Positions 33,179 to 41,880 of a stretch of DNA of 64,000 nt are shown in pieces. The translations under genes were made by a program, and so were the position numbers. The stretch covers positions 5,146,001 to 5,210,000 of the forward strand of contig NZ_VFOZ01000001.1 in assembly GCF_006716425.1 (NCBI RefSeq), given 5' to 3'. The notes beneath the pieces were generated by a model. That model did no database searches. It was given only the letters and a program-made list of their open reading frames with translations, and had not been told where the DNA came from. This stretch comes from Actinoallomurus bryophytorum. GTDB lineage: Bacteria; Actinomycetota; Actinomycetes; Streptosporangiales; Streptosporangiaceae. How positions within the stretch are numbered: the first letter of the stretch is position 1; each line of letters starts with the position of its first letter.

Positions 33179-34456
33179 TTGCTCGCGAGCAGTGGTGACT
33201 CCTCCGGCATGACGCCGGAGGAGTCACGACGCCTTGGGCGGAAGATCGTCACTTTGGATCCGCAATTTTGGGGAGCGACAATGACTGGGCAGATGGTCGA
33301 TGAGCGTGTCTTCGAGGGTGTTGACGCGTTGCTGGATGACTTCGTGGCGATCACGGGTGGGGACACACTCGTGATCACTTACACGCCTGACAGCCGCGAG
33401 CCCGCTGCCTGGGTCGCGCTCGGTCTCAAGCATCGCGGCTTCAACGCTGCCATCGTTCCCATGCTTCCGTTGGAGGACGAGAGCTTCGCCGGACGGCTCG
33501 CCGAGGCGCTGCCAGATCGGTCCGCGCTGCAGGGCCGGTTGGTCATCATCACCCTGGAGCGGGACACGATGTCGCACTTCGACGTGTTCCAGCCCATCCT
33601 GGGCCACTACGGGCCGGACAAGACCATGATTCTGCGAATCATCAGCGCGTCCACTGATTTCTTCACCAAGGCGCTCAATGTCAGTCCTAGGGAGTTGTCG
33701 AGGCTCAATGCCACGTTGCTCCACCGGGTCAACAGCGCCAGGCGGGTACGTGTGACGACGTCGGGCGGAACTGACATCACCGTCGAACTCGACAGTGAGA
33801 AGTACCAGTGGCTCAGCAACCGAGGTGTGTGGCGCCCTGGTGGCTTCACCATCCTCCCCGCGGGGGAGATCGCCACTTACCCGGTCAGTGTCGAAGGAGT
33901 CCTGGTCGCCGACGGCGCGTACAACGCTAATATCATCAGCGACCTGAACGCGAAACTGGCCGACAACCCGGTCCGAGTCGAGATCGAGGCCGGAAAGGCT
34001 CGTGATCTCACCTGTGACAACGCGAAGCTCCAAGAGATGTTCCAGCTCTGCTTGGACAGCCCGAATGGTCGTAATGTCGGCGAGTTCGGGCTCGGTACGA
34101 ATCATGGTATCGATGAGTACATCACCGCGAACTCTCATATCAACGAGCGCCGTTGCGGTCTTCATCTAGGTTTCGGACAACACAACCAGAGCTTGTCCCG
34201 CGTTCCCTACATGGCCTATGCGCATCTGGATCTGATCACCGACGGTGGTCTGATGTGGATAGACGATGAGGTCGACCCCATTGATCTGTCACGTCTCGAG
34301 CCCATCGACGTTCCTCATCCAGTCGACGCGCTCGACGAGGACATCACGGGCGACTGTTGTGGCATGGGGTACCGCCAGCTGAAGGGGCTCTCGGACCCGT
34401 CCTGCGCGATTCCCGAAGCCTCCCCGGAGCGGGGCAGTGACACCGTGCGTATTTAG
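33179..34456 (+). CDS. M29-family (AmpT/PepS-like) metallo-aminopeptidase
   Basis: A protein of about 425 residues, the usual M29 size. The N-terminal domain contains LVITYTPDSREPAAWVALGL. The C-terminal metal site is complete: Glu230 (PAGEIATYP), Glu302 (GEFGLGTN), His329 (HLGFGQ), and His349 with Asp351 (AHLDLI). M29 enzymes are two-metal exo-aminopeptidases that act processively on peptide N-termini, which would suit removal of a leader. The start is uncertain: TTG 33179 follows AAGGGAAAGGTAAGG, while ATG 33209 lies in the loop of a strong hairpin. Codons are less GC-biased than in housekeeping neighbours. A C-terminal Cys pair (DCCGMGY) and tail extend beyond the peptidase fold. Confidence 0.82.
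   Translation: MLASSGDSSGMTPEESRRLGRKIVTLDPQFWGATMTGQMVDERVFEGVDALLDDFVAITGGDTLVITYTPDSREPAAWVALGLKHRGFNAAIVPMLPLEDESFAGRLAEALPDRSALQGRLVIITLERDTMSHFDVFQPILGHYGPDKTMILRIISASTDFFTKALNVSPRELSRLNATLLHRVNSARRVRVTTSGGTDITVELDSEKYQWLSNRGVWRPGGFTILPAGEIATYPVSVEGVLVADGAYNANIISDLNAKLADNPVRVEIEAGKARDLTCDNAKLQEMFQLCLDSPNGRNVGEFGLGTNHGIDEYITANSHINERRCGLHLGFGQHNQSLSRVPYMAYAHLDLITDGGLMWIDDEVDPIDLSRLEPIDVPHPVDALDEDITGDCCGMGYRQLKGLSDPSCAIPEASPERGSDTVRI
33197..33225 (+). promoter_or_regulatory. Strong hairpin at the start of the M29 gene
   Basis: A perfect 12-bp stem (GACTCCTCCGGC / GCCGGAGGAGTC) encloses a 5-base loop that contains the alternative start ATG 33209. It could lower translation of the enzymes relative to the upstream peptide, act as partial terminator, or mark an RNA processing site. 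Confidence 0.5.
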
Positions 34457-34642
34457 CACGTTCGTTGAGATTGACTCTGATGTCGACGTAGCCGACGGAT
34501 CGGCCGGCGACATGTGCGCCCGGTAGCAGAGGGCGTCGACTGGGACCGTTGGCCAGAAACCTGCAAAACCAGCTCACGTCCCGCGGGCCTGCGCAGCGGC
34601 CGAGCGGCCGTTCGTTCCACCTCCGAGGGGAGAGTCCCGAAA

Positions 34643-35881
34643 ATGGTCAACCCGCCCACGGACGACGCCCGTCCGCGATCATTCCCCATGCCACGGTCCT
34701 GCCCGATGCGTCCGCCGGACCAGTACGCTGAGCTGCGAGCCGGGGCACCGCTCGCAAAGATCACTCTGCCTAGCGGGCGGACCGCCTGGCTGATCACGCG
34801 CTATGAGCACGTCCGCCGATTCCTCGCCAACGGGAATGTCACTACGAACCGGCTACACCCTAATTTTCCTTTCTTCCTCCCGCTATCCCGAAAATTGAGG
34901 GAAGACGTCAATGCGTCCCTCATGAGCCTGGACCCGCCGGAGCACACCGCGCTGAGCCGGATGGTGATCCCCGAGTTCACCCACAAACGCACGCAGGAAC
35001 TGCGGCCCCGCGTGCAGAAAATCGTGGACGATCACATCACGGTCATGCTGGACGGCGACCGGCCGGCAGACCTGGTGGAAGCTCTCTGTCGCCCGGTCGC
35101 CTCGCAGGTCATCTGTGAACTCATCGGCGTCCCCTACGACGATCGCGAGCTCTTCCAATCGGCCAGCAAGGTGATGGCCAGCCGGAACAGCAGCTGGGAC
35201 GAACGCTGGGAGTCGGGCGCCAAGCTTCGGGGCTACCTCAGCGATTTCGTGGCGACGAAGGCGAAGGAGGCCGAGGAGTCGGGTGCCGCGCCGGGCGACC
35301 ACCTGATCGGCCGGGTCATCGCCAAGAACCAGGAGAAGCGCGTCCTCCAAGAGGAGGACATCGCCGCGTTGTGTCTGTCGCTCCTGAGCGCCGGGCACGA
35401 GACCACGGCCAACGTGATCTCACTCGGCACCGTGCTGTTGCTCGAGAACCCCGAGCAGCTTGCCACGATCCGGGCCGATCCGGGCCGCACCCCGGGCGCG
35501 GTGGAGGAGATCCTGCGCCACACCAGCATCACCGATCCGAGTGGGCTGCGAGTGGCGCAAGCCGACATCGAGGTCGGCGACATGGTGGTCAAGAAGGGCG
35601 ACGCTGTTGTCGTGTCCACCGCGGCGGCGAACTGGGATGACAGTGTCTTCGCCCAGCCAGAGAAACTCGACTTCGACCGCGACGCGCGGCATCAGCTGGC
35701 CTTCGGCCACGGCATCCACCGGTGCGTCGCCCAGAACCTGGCCCGTGTCGAACTCGAGATCGTGTTCAACACTCTGTTCGCCCGGATTCCCGGCCTCCGG
35801 CTCGCGGCCCCCGTCGAGGAACTGTCCTTCAAGGATGGCGCGCTCCTCTACGGCATCCACACATTGCCCGTCACCTGGTGA
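34643..35881 (+). CDS. Cytochrome P450
   Basis: A 412-residue soluble bacterial P450, close to the CYP105-like group. The I-helix oxygen-activation motif is AGHETT (residues 250-255), the ExxR pair is Glu289/Arg292, and the heme-ligating Cys361 sits in FGHGIHRCVAQNLAR. An early RCPMRPPDQYAEL matches the P450 N-terminus. ATG 34643 follows GAGGGGAGAG; the longer frame upstream is not P450-like. It lies 186 bp after the M29 gene on the same strand. In this setting it is the most likely tailoring enzyme for the upstream peptide, for example by aromatic cross-linking or hydroxylation. Redox partners are not encoded nearby. Confidence 0.92.
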   Translation: MVNPPTDDARPRSFPMPRSCPMRPPDQYAELRAGAPLAKITLPSGRTAWLITRYEHVRRFLANGNVTTNRLHPNFPFFLPLSRKLREDVNASLMSLDPPEHTALSRMVIPEFTHKRTQELRPRVQKIVDDHITVMLDGDRPADLVEALCRPVASQVICELIGVPYDDRELFQSASKVMASRNSSWDERWESGAKLRGYLSDFVATKAKEAEESGAAPGDHLIGRVIAKNQEKRVLQEEDIAALCLSLLSAGHETTANVISLGTVLLLENPEQLATIRADPGRTPGAVEEILRHTSITDPSGLRVAQADIEVGDMVVKKGDAVVVSTAAANWDDSVFAQPEKLDFDRDARHQLAFGHGIHRCVAQNLARVELEIVFNTLFARIPGLRLAAPVEELSFKDGALLYGIHTLPVTW

Positions 35882-35919
35882 GAAGGTGCCGCCACTGTCC
35901 GGACATTTCGCGCAACCTT

Positions 35920-36198
35920 ATGAGCGTGTGGTCGCCGCGCTTGCCGCCCGGCCCGCTGCCTCGCGGCCTGCCTCGATCATTTCGAGGCTGTCCTGGACCG
36001 ACATGCGACCACGGAGCCTCCGTAAGCGCGTGCGGCGGCAGGCCGAACCTGATCCTGGTCATGCGGGCTGACCAGGAAGGGTATCGCCTGGCCGCTCAGC
36101 GGTCGGCGCGCCGAATCAGTCGCCGCCGCTCGCGCGCCGAGGCAGGCGAATACGCAGATACCTCCTGGACGGCCGCCTCCGAGGGTAGGCGCGCGTGA
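35920..36198 (+). CDS. Doubtful 92-codon open frame overlapping the MFS start
   Basis: An open frame from ATG 35920 whose stop overlaps the MFS start in GTGA, the usual sign of coupling. The product is basic, with NLILVMRADQEGYRLAAQ and an Arg-rich segment (RRISRRRSRAEAGE), but it has no recognisable domain and the first 45 residues look like a chance GC frame. There is no clear ribosome site. It may be a decayed gene or only the leader of the exporter. Confidence 0.22.
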   Translation: MSVWSPRLPPGPLPRGLPRSFRGCPGPTCDHGASVSACGGRPNLILVMRADQEGYRLAAQRSARRISRRRSRAEAGEYADTSWTAASEGRRA

Positions 36199-37496
36199 CG
36201 GCGAGCCCACCCCGTGTCGCGGGCACGGCCGTGACCTCCGGAGAGCCTGCCGTCCGCTTGCTGGCTCCGCTGCGGGAACGACGCTTCGCGCTGTACCTCA
36301 TCGGCCAGCTGCTCTCCCAGGTTGGCGACGGCATCTATCTCGTCACACTGCCATTCGTCATGCTCAACCAGGGTGGCGGCCCCGCGAACCTCGGCGTGGT
36401 GCTGGCCTGCTACGGAGCGGCCAGGCTGGCCCTCTTCCCGGTCGGCGGAGCGCTTGCCGACCGCGTGGGCGCCCGGCCGGTGATGCTTGCCGCGGACGCG
36501 CTCCGTGCCCTCGTCGTGCTCGGTTTCGTCGCGCTCGCCGCCGATGGTCACATCCCCCTGTGGGCCATGATCACGGTTGCGGTCCCGTTCGGCATCCTCG
36601 GCGGAATTTTCATGCCGGCCTCGTTCGCCGTACTGCCGCAAATCGTACGTCCCGAGTCGCTCGCTCCAGGCAACTCCCTGATCCAGATCATGCAGAGCAC
36701 GTCGAGGATCGCCGGACCCGGGCTAGGTGGAACGCTCGTCGGGTCGCTCAAGAGCGGTGTGGGGCTGCTGATCGACGCGATTACCTTCCTGGTATCCAGC
36801 CTGACCCTGATGGCGATCCGCCCGTCCAGGCCGGCGGTCGAAACAGCCGATGAAACGGCGGCGCAGCACGCCAACGACGGCGTCCAAGACAGCGACCGAC
36901 TGCGGACTTGGCGATCGGTGCTGCGGTATGCGTCCAGCTCGCCCCTGGTAAGGATGACCCTGCTGACCACGCTCGTGTTCAACCTCGCCGCTGTCGGCTT
37001 GATCGAGGTCGCGCTGCCGAGCTTCGCCCAGGGTCCGCTGGGCCGCGGAGCCCCCGGGTTCGGGATCATGATGACCGGCCTCGGTGGCGGCTCGGTCATC
37101 GGAGCACTGCTGGGCCCGACACTCCTTCGCCTGCGCCGTCGCGGGCTTATCGCACTCTGCCTCGGCATCGCCGAGGGACTTGCTCTGATGGGTATCCCGG
37201 TGGGCTCTTCGCTGGTGGTGGCGACCGCGGCGCTGTTCACCGCCGCGTCCTTGCAAGCGATGGTGAACGTCTTCTACATGACGATGCTCCAGCAGACAGT
37301 GCCTGCCCGAGCGCTGGGTAGAGTCATGAGCCTGCTGGTCACCTGTGCCGGTCTCGCCTACCCTGCCTCCGCGCTACTCGCTGGGAACGTCCTGGGCGGC
37401 ACGGCCGACCCGGAGGCCGTGATCATCGTCGCCGGACTGGGCGTGTCGGTGTCCTTCTCGGTCGGATTCTTCAGCAGGCCGTACCGAAACCTCTGA
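36195..37496 (+). CDS. MFS exporter
   Basis: A 433-residue major facilitator with twelve predicted helices of the MFS_3 (macrolide/enterobactin exporter-like) group. The first helix starts RRFALYLIGQLLSQVGDGIY. The A-motif-like loop is GGALADRVGARPV, and the mirrored second half begins MTLLTTLVFNLAAVGLIEVA. A cytoplasmic linker of about 40 residues (ETADETAAQHANDGVQDSDR) joins the halves. GTG 36195 follows GAGGGTAGG. As the last gene on this strand after the peptide, peptidase and P450 genes, it probably exports the finished compound or confers self-protection. Confidence 0.88.
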   Translation: MTASPPRVAGTAVTSGEPAVRLLAPLRERRFALYLIGQLLSQVGDGIYLVTLPFVMLNQGGGPANLGVVLACYGAARLALFPVGGALADRVGARPVMLAADALRALVVLGFVALAADGHIPLWAMITVAVPFGILGGIFMPASFAVLPQIVRPESLAPGNSLIQIMQSTSRIAGPGLGGTLVGSLKSGVGLLIDAITFLVSSLTLMAIRPSRPAVETADETAAQHANDGVQDSDRLRTWRSVLRYASSSPLVRMTLLTTLVFNLAAVGLIEVALPSFAQGPLGRGAPGFGIMMTGLGGGSVIGALLGPTLLRLRRRGLIALCLGIAEGLALMGIPVGSSLVVATAALFTAASLQAMVNVFYMTMLQQTVPARALGRVMSLLVTCAGLAYPASALLAGNVLGGTADPEAVIIVAGLGVSVSFSVGFFSRPYRNL

Positions 37497-37884
37497 ACCC
37501 CAATCGCGCCCGGCGCGGTCCTGGCGGTCGACGCTGAGAACTGTGGGCGCCGAATACTGCGTCACCCCATGTGACCTGGGCGTATTCGCTACGCGATCGA
37601 TGGCGCGATCCTCACCGGCTACCGGCTGCGGCACTCGTACGAGCGTTACGCCCCGCACGGTCGTCTGCCTGCCTCGTCGGCTCTGCCTCGCGGACGCTGA
37701 GCTCCCAACTCGTGTATCCGGTCACGGTGGATGGCGAGCGTGTTGAGCTGGATGAGCACCGAGTCCTTGCTCGCGTGCCCCCCTCTCCCGGGTGAGCCGG
37801 ATCGTCTCAGCGAGGGAGGACAGCCCCGCGGGCATGCGTGATGGTCCTTGGAGATCATTTCTCCGACGGCCGCGGGAGGCCACG
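37497..37884. other. Gap with an IS-end relic
   Basis: No intact gene is visible. Bases 37549-37587 match the outer end of the IS relic at 50290-50328 in about 30 of 39 positions, in the same orientation. The rest holds short frames only. GGGAGG at 37874-37879 serves the next gene. Confidence 0.45.
37549..37587. repeat. IS-end-like repeat, matches 50290-50328
   Basis: Starts GCCGAATACTG and ends CTGGGCGTATTC; the other copy starts GCCGAATATTC and ends CTGGGCATATTC. In the other copy the segment covers the last codons and outer end of an rve-type transposase, so this is probably a solo remnant of the same element. Confidence 0.5.
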
Positions 37885-38918
37885 GTGCCGAACTCCTCGA
37901 AGGCGCTCGGGCGGCGGTGGGCGTGGCGGTCGTGGCGAGATCGGCCCGAGGCCGTGAATCACGCGGCGACCGTGCTCGCCATCGGATTCGGGTGCCTGGC
38001 GTTGATGAGCGCACTCCTGGGCCGCCGGACATTCATCGGAATCCAGAACGGTGCTCTTCCCGGTGCCGCGGTGATGTTCATGGGCGCCTCCGCCGTACGG
38101 GCGACCGGACGCCCCTGGGGCGCTCGTATCCGCGTCCGGTGCTCTGGACGCTGGGGAGCGTGGCGGGCCTGTCACTCGCGGGAAGCTGCTTCGTGCTCCT
38201 CGATCTGATCCAGTTGGTGTTGACCGGGACGGTGAGCGACCGCGATGGAAACAGTGACTGGACGGCCTTCACCGAACGCCTTGTCGCGGTGGCCCTCGGA
38301 GCTTTGTTCGCCGTGAGTGCGACATCGTGGCGGCGCCGCACGGAGGGCACCTGCCCGCGGTGCGGCCGTGAGCATGCTCCCGACATGGCGCGGGTCGCGT
38401 ATCCCGCCCCGAGTGCGGCTCCCCAGCGGGTACGCCGCTTCGCCTATGCGGGCTGTCTGGCGTTCCTGCCCTATCTCGGGCTGCACGGCCTGCACGCGGC
38501 CGGCCTGACCCACTGGTACGACAAGCTGTACTCCGACCAGGGCATTCTGCCCGGCCCCCGGTTGTTCGTTTTCGCTCTCCTGGCTCTCGTTCTGGTAGGC
38601 CCCGCGGTCTTCCTGTTGCTGGGTCTGGTCCGCCCGTGGGGGATGAGGTTCCCGCGATGGTGCATGGGGTTGGCGGGCAGACGGGTGCCACGTTTCCTGC
38701 CTCTGGTGCCGGCCTGGATCGTCGCTCCCACCCTTGCTCTGTACGGGACGTGCAGCATGGTCTACGCCCCCATGGCCGGGTACACGCTCATCGGGCTCGG
38801 GGGCGCCGCCTCACTCGCCTTCGGCGTCTACGGCTGGGCGCTCACCGCGGCCGCGGTGTCGTACCAGCGCCGGTCGCTACCAGTCTGCGTACCGGGAGAT
38901 CCCCCTTCCCGGCGGTGA
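37885..38918 (+). pseudogene. Membrane protein gene with a frameshift
   Basis: The first part, from GTG 37885 (after GGGAGG), encodes two helices (NHAATVLAIGFGCLALMSAL and GALPGAAVMFMGASAV). Near 38110-38130 coding shifts one frame and continues with LWTLGSVAGLSLAGSCFVLL, a CPRCGREH zinc-ribbon-like loop, and four or more further helices up to 38918. Joined, they make a plausible polytopic protein of about 345 residues. The frameshift is either real decay or a sequencing error. I do not recognise the family. Confidence 0.6.
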
Positions 38919-38946
38919 CGAGTCGTCCGGCGGCGGCCGCCAGCCG

Positions 38947-39246
38947 CTACCGCTGCCGAGCCCGGTCCGGCCTGCGCCAAGACGGCCGGATCCTGTGCGT
39001 GCCGAAAACCTCGTCCGCGTTGTACGACATGCATTGATGTGATCTGTGCGGGGGAGAGGCGCTGTCCGCTGCGGGTGAGCATGATGGGTGGTCATGTGCC
39101 TGCGGAAACGGGTGCCGCGGCAGGCGGTGGACCATCGCCACAGTGTGAGTGCCGGTGCACGCCCCGGCCGTCGTCGCCGTCAGGCCGATCAGGCCGGCCG
39201 AGACCAACGCCCCGGCCGCCACCCGGCCGAAGTAGGTCTTCGACAT
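38947..39246 (-). CDS. Small secreted protein, possibly decayed
   Basis: A 99-residue frame with a good signal peptide (SKTYFGRVAAGALVSAGLIG, ending ATTAGA) behind GGAAGGA. The predicted mature part is rich in His, Pro, Ser and Arg without visible fold, and the C-terminal 40 residues look like chance coding. The 5' end may be real and the 3' end frameshifted. It is convergent with the membrane pseudogene. Confidence 0.4.
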   Translation of the reverse strand: MSKTYFGRVAAGALVSAGLIGLTATTAGACTGTHTVAMVHRLPRHPFPQAHDHPSCSPAADSASPPHRSHQCMSYNADEVFGTHRIRPSWRRPDRARQR

Positions 39247-39620
39247 GGCACATCCTTCCCGTTCAAGCCTTGGTGAGCCGACACCGGCGACCATGGAGCC
39301 GCTGCGGCAAGGGTCGTGGCCCTTGGTTCGCATCAGGAGATGGCCTCGTTGCCACGCCGCGTGGGTCGTTTGGCGCCGACAACGCGATCGCGAAATCCAC
39401 CAGACCCTTTACCGCCGCCCGTGTCCGTATTGAACCGATTTCGCACCAACGTCGGTCATCTTCGTCCTGCCACGAGGATGACGGGCCGATCTCGGAGCGT
39501 GCGTCACCACAAGCCGCCGTGACGGCCTCCGTCGGCGCCTCGTTGATCCTGACGTTGGTGCCCAGCGGAGGCAGCATCGCGGGGGCTTCGTGCATCTAAC
39601 GAATATGAAGGATGCGGGAT

Positions 39621-40142
39621 ATGAGTGGTGAAGCCCCGACGCGGGTGCGGCGAGCCGCCGACGGGTCATTGCTGAAGTTGTATTGCGAGCAGCAGGTCGG
39701 GTTGATCCGGCTCGGCGTCGTAATGCTCGGAGATGAGGCGAGCGCGGAAGACGTTGTACAGGACGTATTCGCGCGGATGTTCAAGACGGCGCCTGATCTG
39801 CGGGATGAGGCGAAACTGCTCGCGTACGCCCGGAGCGCCGTGCTCAACGGCTGCCGTCAGGTGCTTCGTCGGCGCAAGCTGGCATGGCGCCATGTGCACT
39901 TTTATGAGCGCCCGGTGTGGTCGGCGGAGTCTGCGGTTCTGTTGCGCGAAGACCAGCGAGACGTGATGGGAGCGTTGCGGCGGCTGCCAAGACGCAAGCG
40001 CGAGGTTCTGATACTCCGCTTTTACCTTGAGCTATCCGATGCCGAGATTTCCCGCACGCTGGGGATCCGGCCAGGAACAGTCCGATCCACGATGTCCCGG
40101 GCGTTGAGTTCTCTGGCAAGGGAACTGGGGGAAGAATCATGA
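39621..40142 (+). CDS. ECF-type RNA polymerase sigma factor
   Basis: A 173-residue sigma factor of the SigE-like ECF class. Region 2 reads LKLYCEQQVGLIRLGVVMLG with DEASAEDVVQDVFARMF. Region 4 reads LRRLPRRKREVLILRFYLEL, then SDAEISRTLGIRPGTVRSTM. ATG 39621 follows AAGGATG; an in-frame ATG lies at 39612. Its stop overlaps the next gene in ATGA, and that gene encodes a membrane-anchored propeller likely to control it. A third gene for a lipoprotein follows. The set resembles a cell-envelope stress or surface-sensing unit. Confidence 0.9.
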   Translation: MSGEAPTRVRRAADGSLLKLYCEQQVGLIRLGVVMLGDEASAEDVVQDVFARMFKTAPDLRDEAKLLAYARSAVLNGCRQVLRRRKLAWRHVHFYERPVWSAESAVLLREDQRDVMGALRRLPRRKREVLILRFYLELSDAEISRTLGIRPGTVRSTMSRALSSLARELGEES

Positions 40143-41284
40143 CCAGTATCGAGGAGCGGCTTCGGGATGCCATCCGCGCGACCGCCGCGACCGTCGATGA
40201 GCACAAGCACCGGCCGCCGCCCGTCATCACGGATCGCCGGTCCCGAGCGTGGCTGACACCGGTGGCGGTCGCGGTCGCGGTCGTGACGGCGATCACCGGG
40301 GCTTCGGCGATCGCAAGGAGATACGTTGCTGCGGGACCGGCCACGGGATCGGGAATGCCGCGATTCCTTGTCACCACGGACACCGAGTCGAGCCCGGGCC
40401 ATCTTTCGCGTTTGCTGGTCGAGGACACGGCGACGGGCAGAGTAAGTGACGTCCGAACGATGCCGATGCCTGTTTCGTTTCGGTACGTCGCTGCTGGCCC
40501 TGACCAGACCTTCTATGTCCTCACCGAAGCAACCGGTGGCAATGACTGCGCGATTGATACCTTTCAGCTGAAGGTCTCCGCGGTCGGACGAATAATTCGT
40601 TTCGCGAAGCTTTCCGGCGGGGACATTCCACATGTCACGGTGACTCCGATCGGCGGTATCGCGATCTCACCGGACGGTCACCGGATCGCGTACGCCTATC
40701 GTGCGTGCAGTTCTGAACGGGGAACGCCTGGGATCGGGGTTCTCGACATTCGCTCCGGGACTTGGCAGAGGTGGCGAGATGGAGGTTCCGCTGGAATCAG
40801 CAGCCTCTCGTGGACTGCTGACGGTCGCTATCTCGCCTATCTCTTCCGTGATTCCGCTGACGGCCAGAACGATGGACCGCCGGTGAACGGCACGGCCCAG
40901 ATGAGGCTGCTGGATACCAAGGGAGCGCATCGCGTCCTGCCCGCCGGTGCCGTATTGCTGCGCGAGTCGAAGCGACTGCCGTACATCTGGGGGGCGCTCG
41001 TCAGCCCGGACGGGAAGCGAATCATCGTGGCGGCCCAGGACCGTCCGGTGACCTCAAGCGCCTACGACGGAGTGTTCTCGGTGCAGCAGGTCCGAGTGGG
41101 GGACGGGAGCCCGGTGGGCCCCCTCTACCGATCCCGCCTCGGTCCCGCAGGCACCAATCCGGTGTTGGCTGGTGACATCTCCGGCCTTCATCTGCTGTTG
41201 TGCACGGACCGGATGGGCTGGATCGACACCCGCGGTTTCCATCGAATCCCCGGCGACGGTCCATGCAATGGCCTGGCGTGGTGA
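40139..41284 (+). CDS. Membrane-anchored propeller protein, probable sigma-factor regulator
   Basis: A 381-residue protein. A cytoplasmic N-terminus (SIEERLRDAIRATAATVDEH) is followed by one membrane helix (residues 38-60, WLTPVAVAVAVVTAITGASA) and a long extracytoplasmic domain of WD40/TolB-like blades (IAISPDGHRIAYAY, GISSLSWTADGRYLAYLF, WGALVSPDGKRIIVAAQ). This layout fits anti-sigma-like proteins of actinobacterial ECF factors whose outer part senses a signal. It overlaps the sigma gene by four bases. No zinc motif is seen in the N-terminal part, so the inhibition mechanism is unclear. Confidence 0.75.
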   Translation: MTSIEERLRDAIRATAATVDEHKHRPPPVITDRRSRAWLTPVAVAVAVVTAITGASAIARRYVAAGPATGSGMPRFLVTTDTESSPGHLSRLLVEDTATGRVSDVRTMPMPVSFRYVAAGPDQTFYVLTEATGGNDCAIDTFQLKVSAVGRIIRFAKLSGGDIPHVTVTPIGGIAISPDGHRIAYAYRACSSERGTPGIGVLDIRSGTWQRWRDGGSAGISSLSWTADGRYLAYLFRDSADGQNDGPPVNGTAQMRLLDTKGAHRVLPAGAVLLRESKRLPYIWGALVSPDGKRIIVAAQDRPVTSSAYDGVFSVQQVRVGDGSPVGPLYRSRLGPAGTNPVLAGDISGLHLLLCTDRMGWIDTRGFHRIPGDGPCNGLAW

Positions 41285-41322
41285 AGCTTGTCCGCGCAGA
41301 CACGACGGAACGGAAATGCGCG

Positions 41323-41877
41323 ATGGACAATTCAAGTACTAATGGCCTGATCGACAAGATTTCCCAGCTGGTGATTTCCGGTGCGGTGATCGGATTGGCG
41401 TCGGCGTGTACGAGTGAGACCGCGGTGATGTCAAGTACGCTCAGCCCCCCGGCCGAATCGGCGCGGCCGAGTACGCCGAGCCATCCGGTCGTCGGATCTG
41501 TCGGCGGAGGTGCCTGCGAAAAGACCGATGGTAAGACCCGCGGTGAGGTCATCAAGTTGTTTCCGGTCGCCGGCGGGGAGAACGGAAAGATCTACGCGCG
41601 TGGGGGCACGCTACAGGTCTGGCGCTCGACGCGGTGCCGTACGGTCTGGGTGAAGCTCGTGAAGCTTCCCAAATACACCCGGAAAGCCTTGGAAGGCAGT
41701 GTGAGCCTCGACGTTCCGACGATGGCGAGCCCCGCAGTCCATAAATTTGTCGACACCACCACGCGCGGGAGCATCGAGACACCAGCGGTCGGCCTGGGCG
41801 CCCATGCGACCTTCGAGGTACATGGGGGATTCCTCGGGCTCTATCAATTCGGAGGCGGTGGCAAAGTACGGCTTTGA
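41323..41877 (+). CDS. Putative lipoprotein with DUF2690-like domain
   Basis: A 184-residue exported protein. The hydrophobic segment LVISGAVIGLASAC ends in a lipobox-like LASAC, so lipid anchoring is likely. A Ser/Pro linker leads to a domain with ACEKTDGKTRGEVI, LQVWRSTRCRTVWVKL and a C-terminal beta region. The RSTRC..VW block resembles DUF2690, a small extracellular domain of unknown role in actinomycetes. It lies 38 bp after the propeller gene and probably belongs to the same sigma operon. ATG 41323 follows a weak GGAACGGAAA. Confidence 0.65.
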   Translation: MDNSSTNGLIDKISQLVISGAVIGLASACTSETAVMSSTLSPPAESARPSTPSHPVVGSVGGGACEKTDGKTRGEVIKLFPVAGGENGKIYARGGTLQVWRSTRCRTVWVKLVKLPKYTRKALEGSVSLDVPTMASPAVHKFVDTTTRGSIETPAVGLGAHATFEVHGGFLGLYQFGGGGKVRL

Positions 41878-41880
41878 ACG

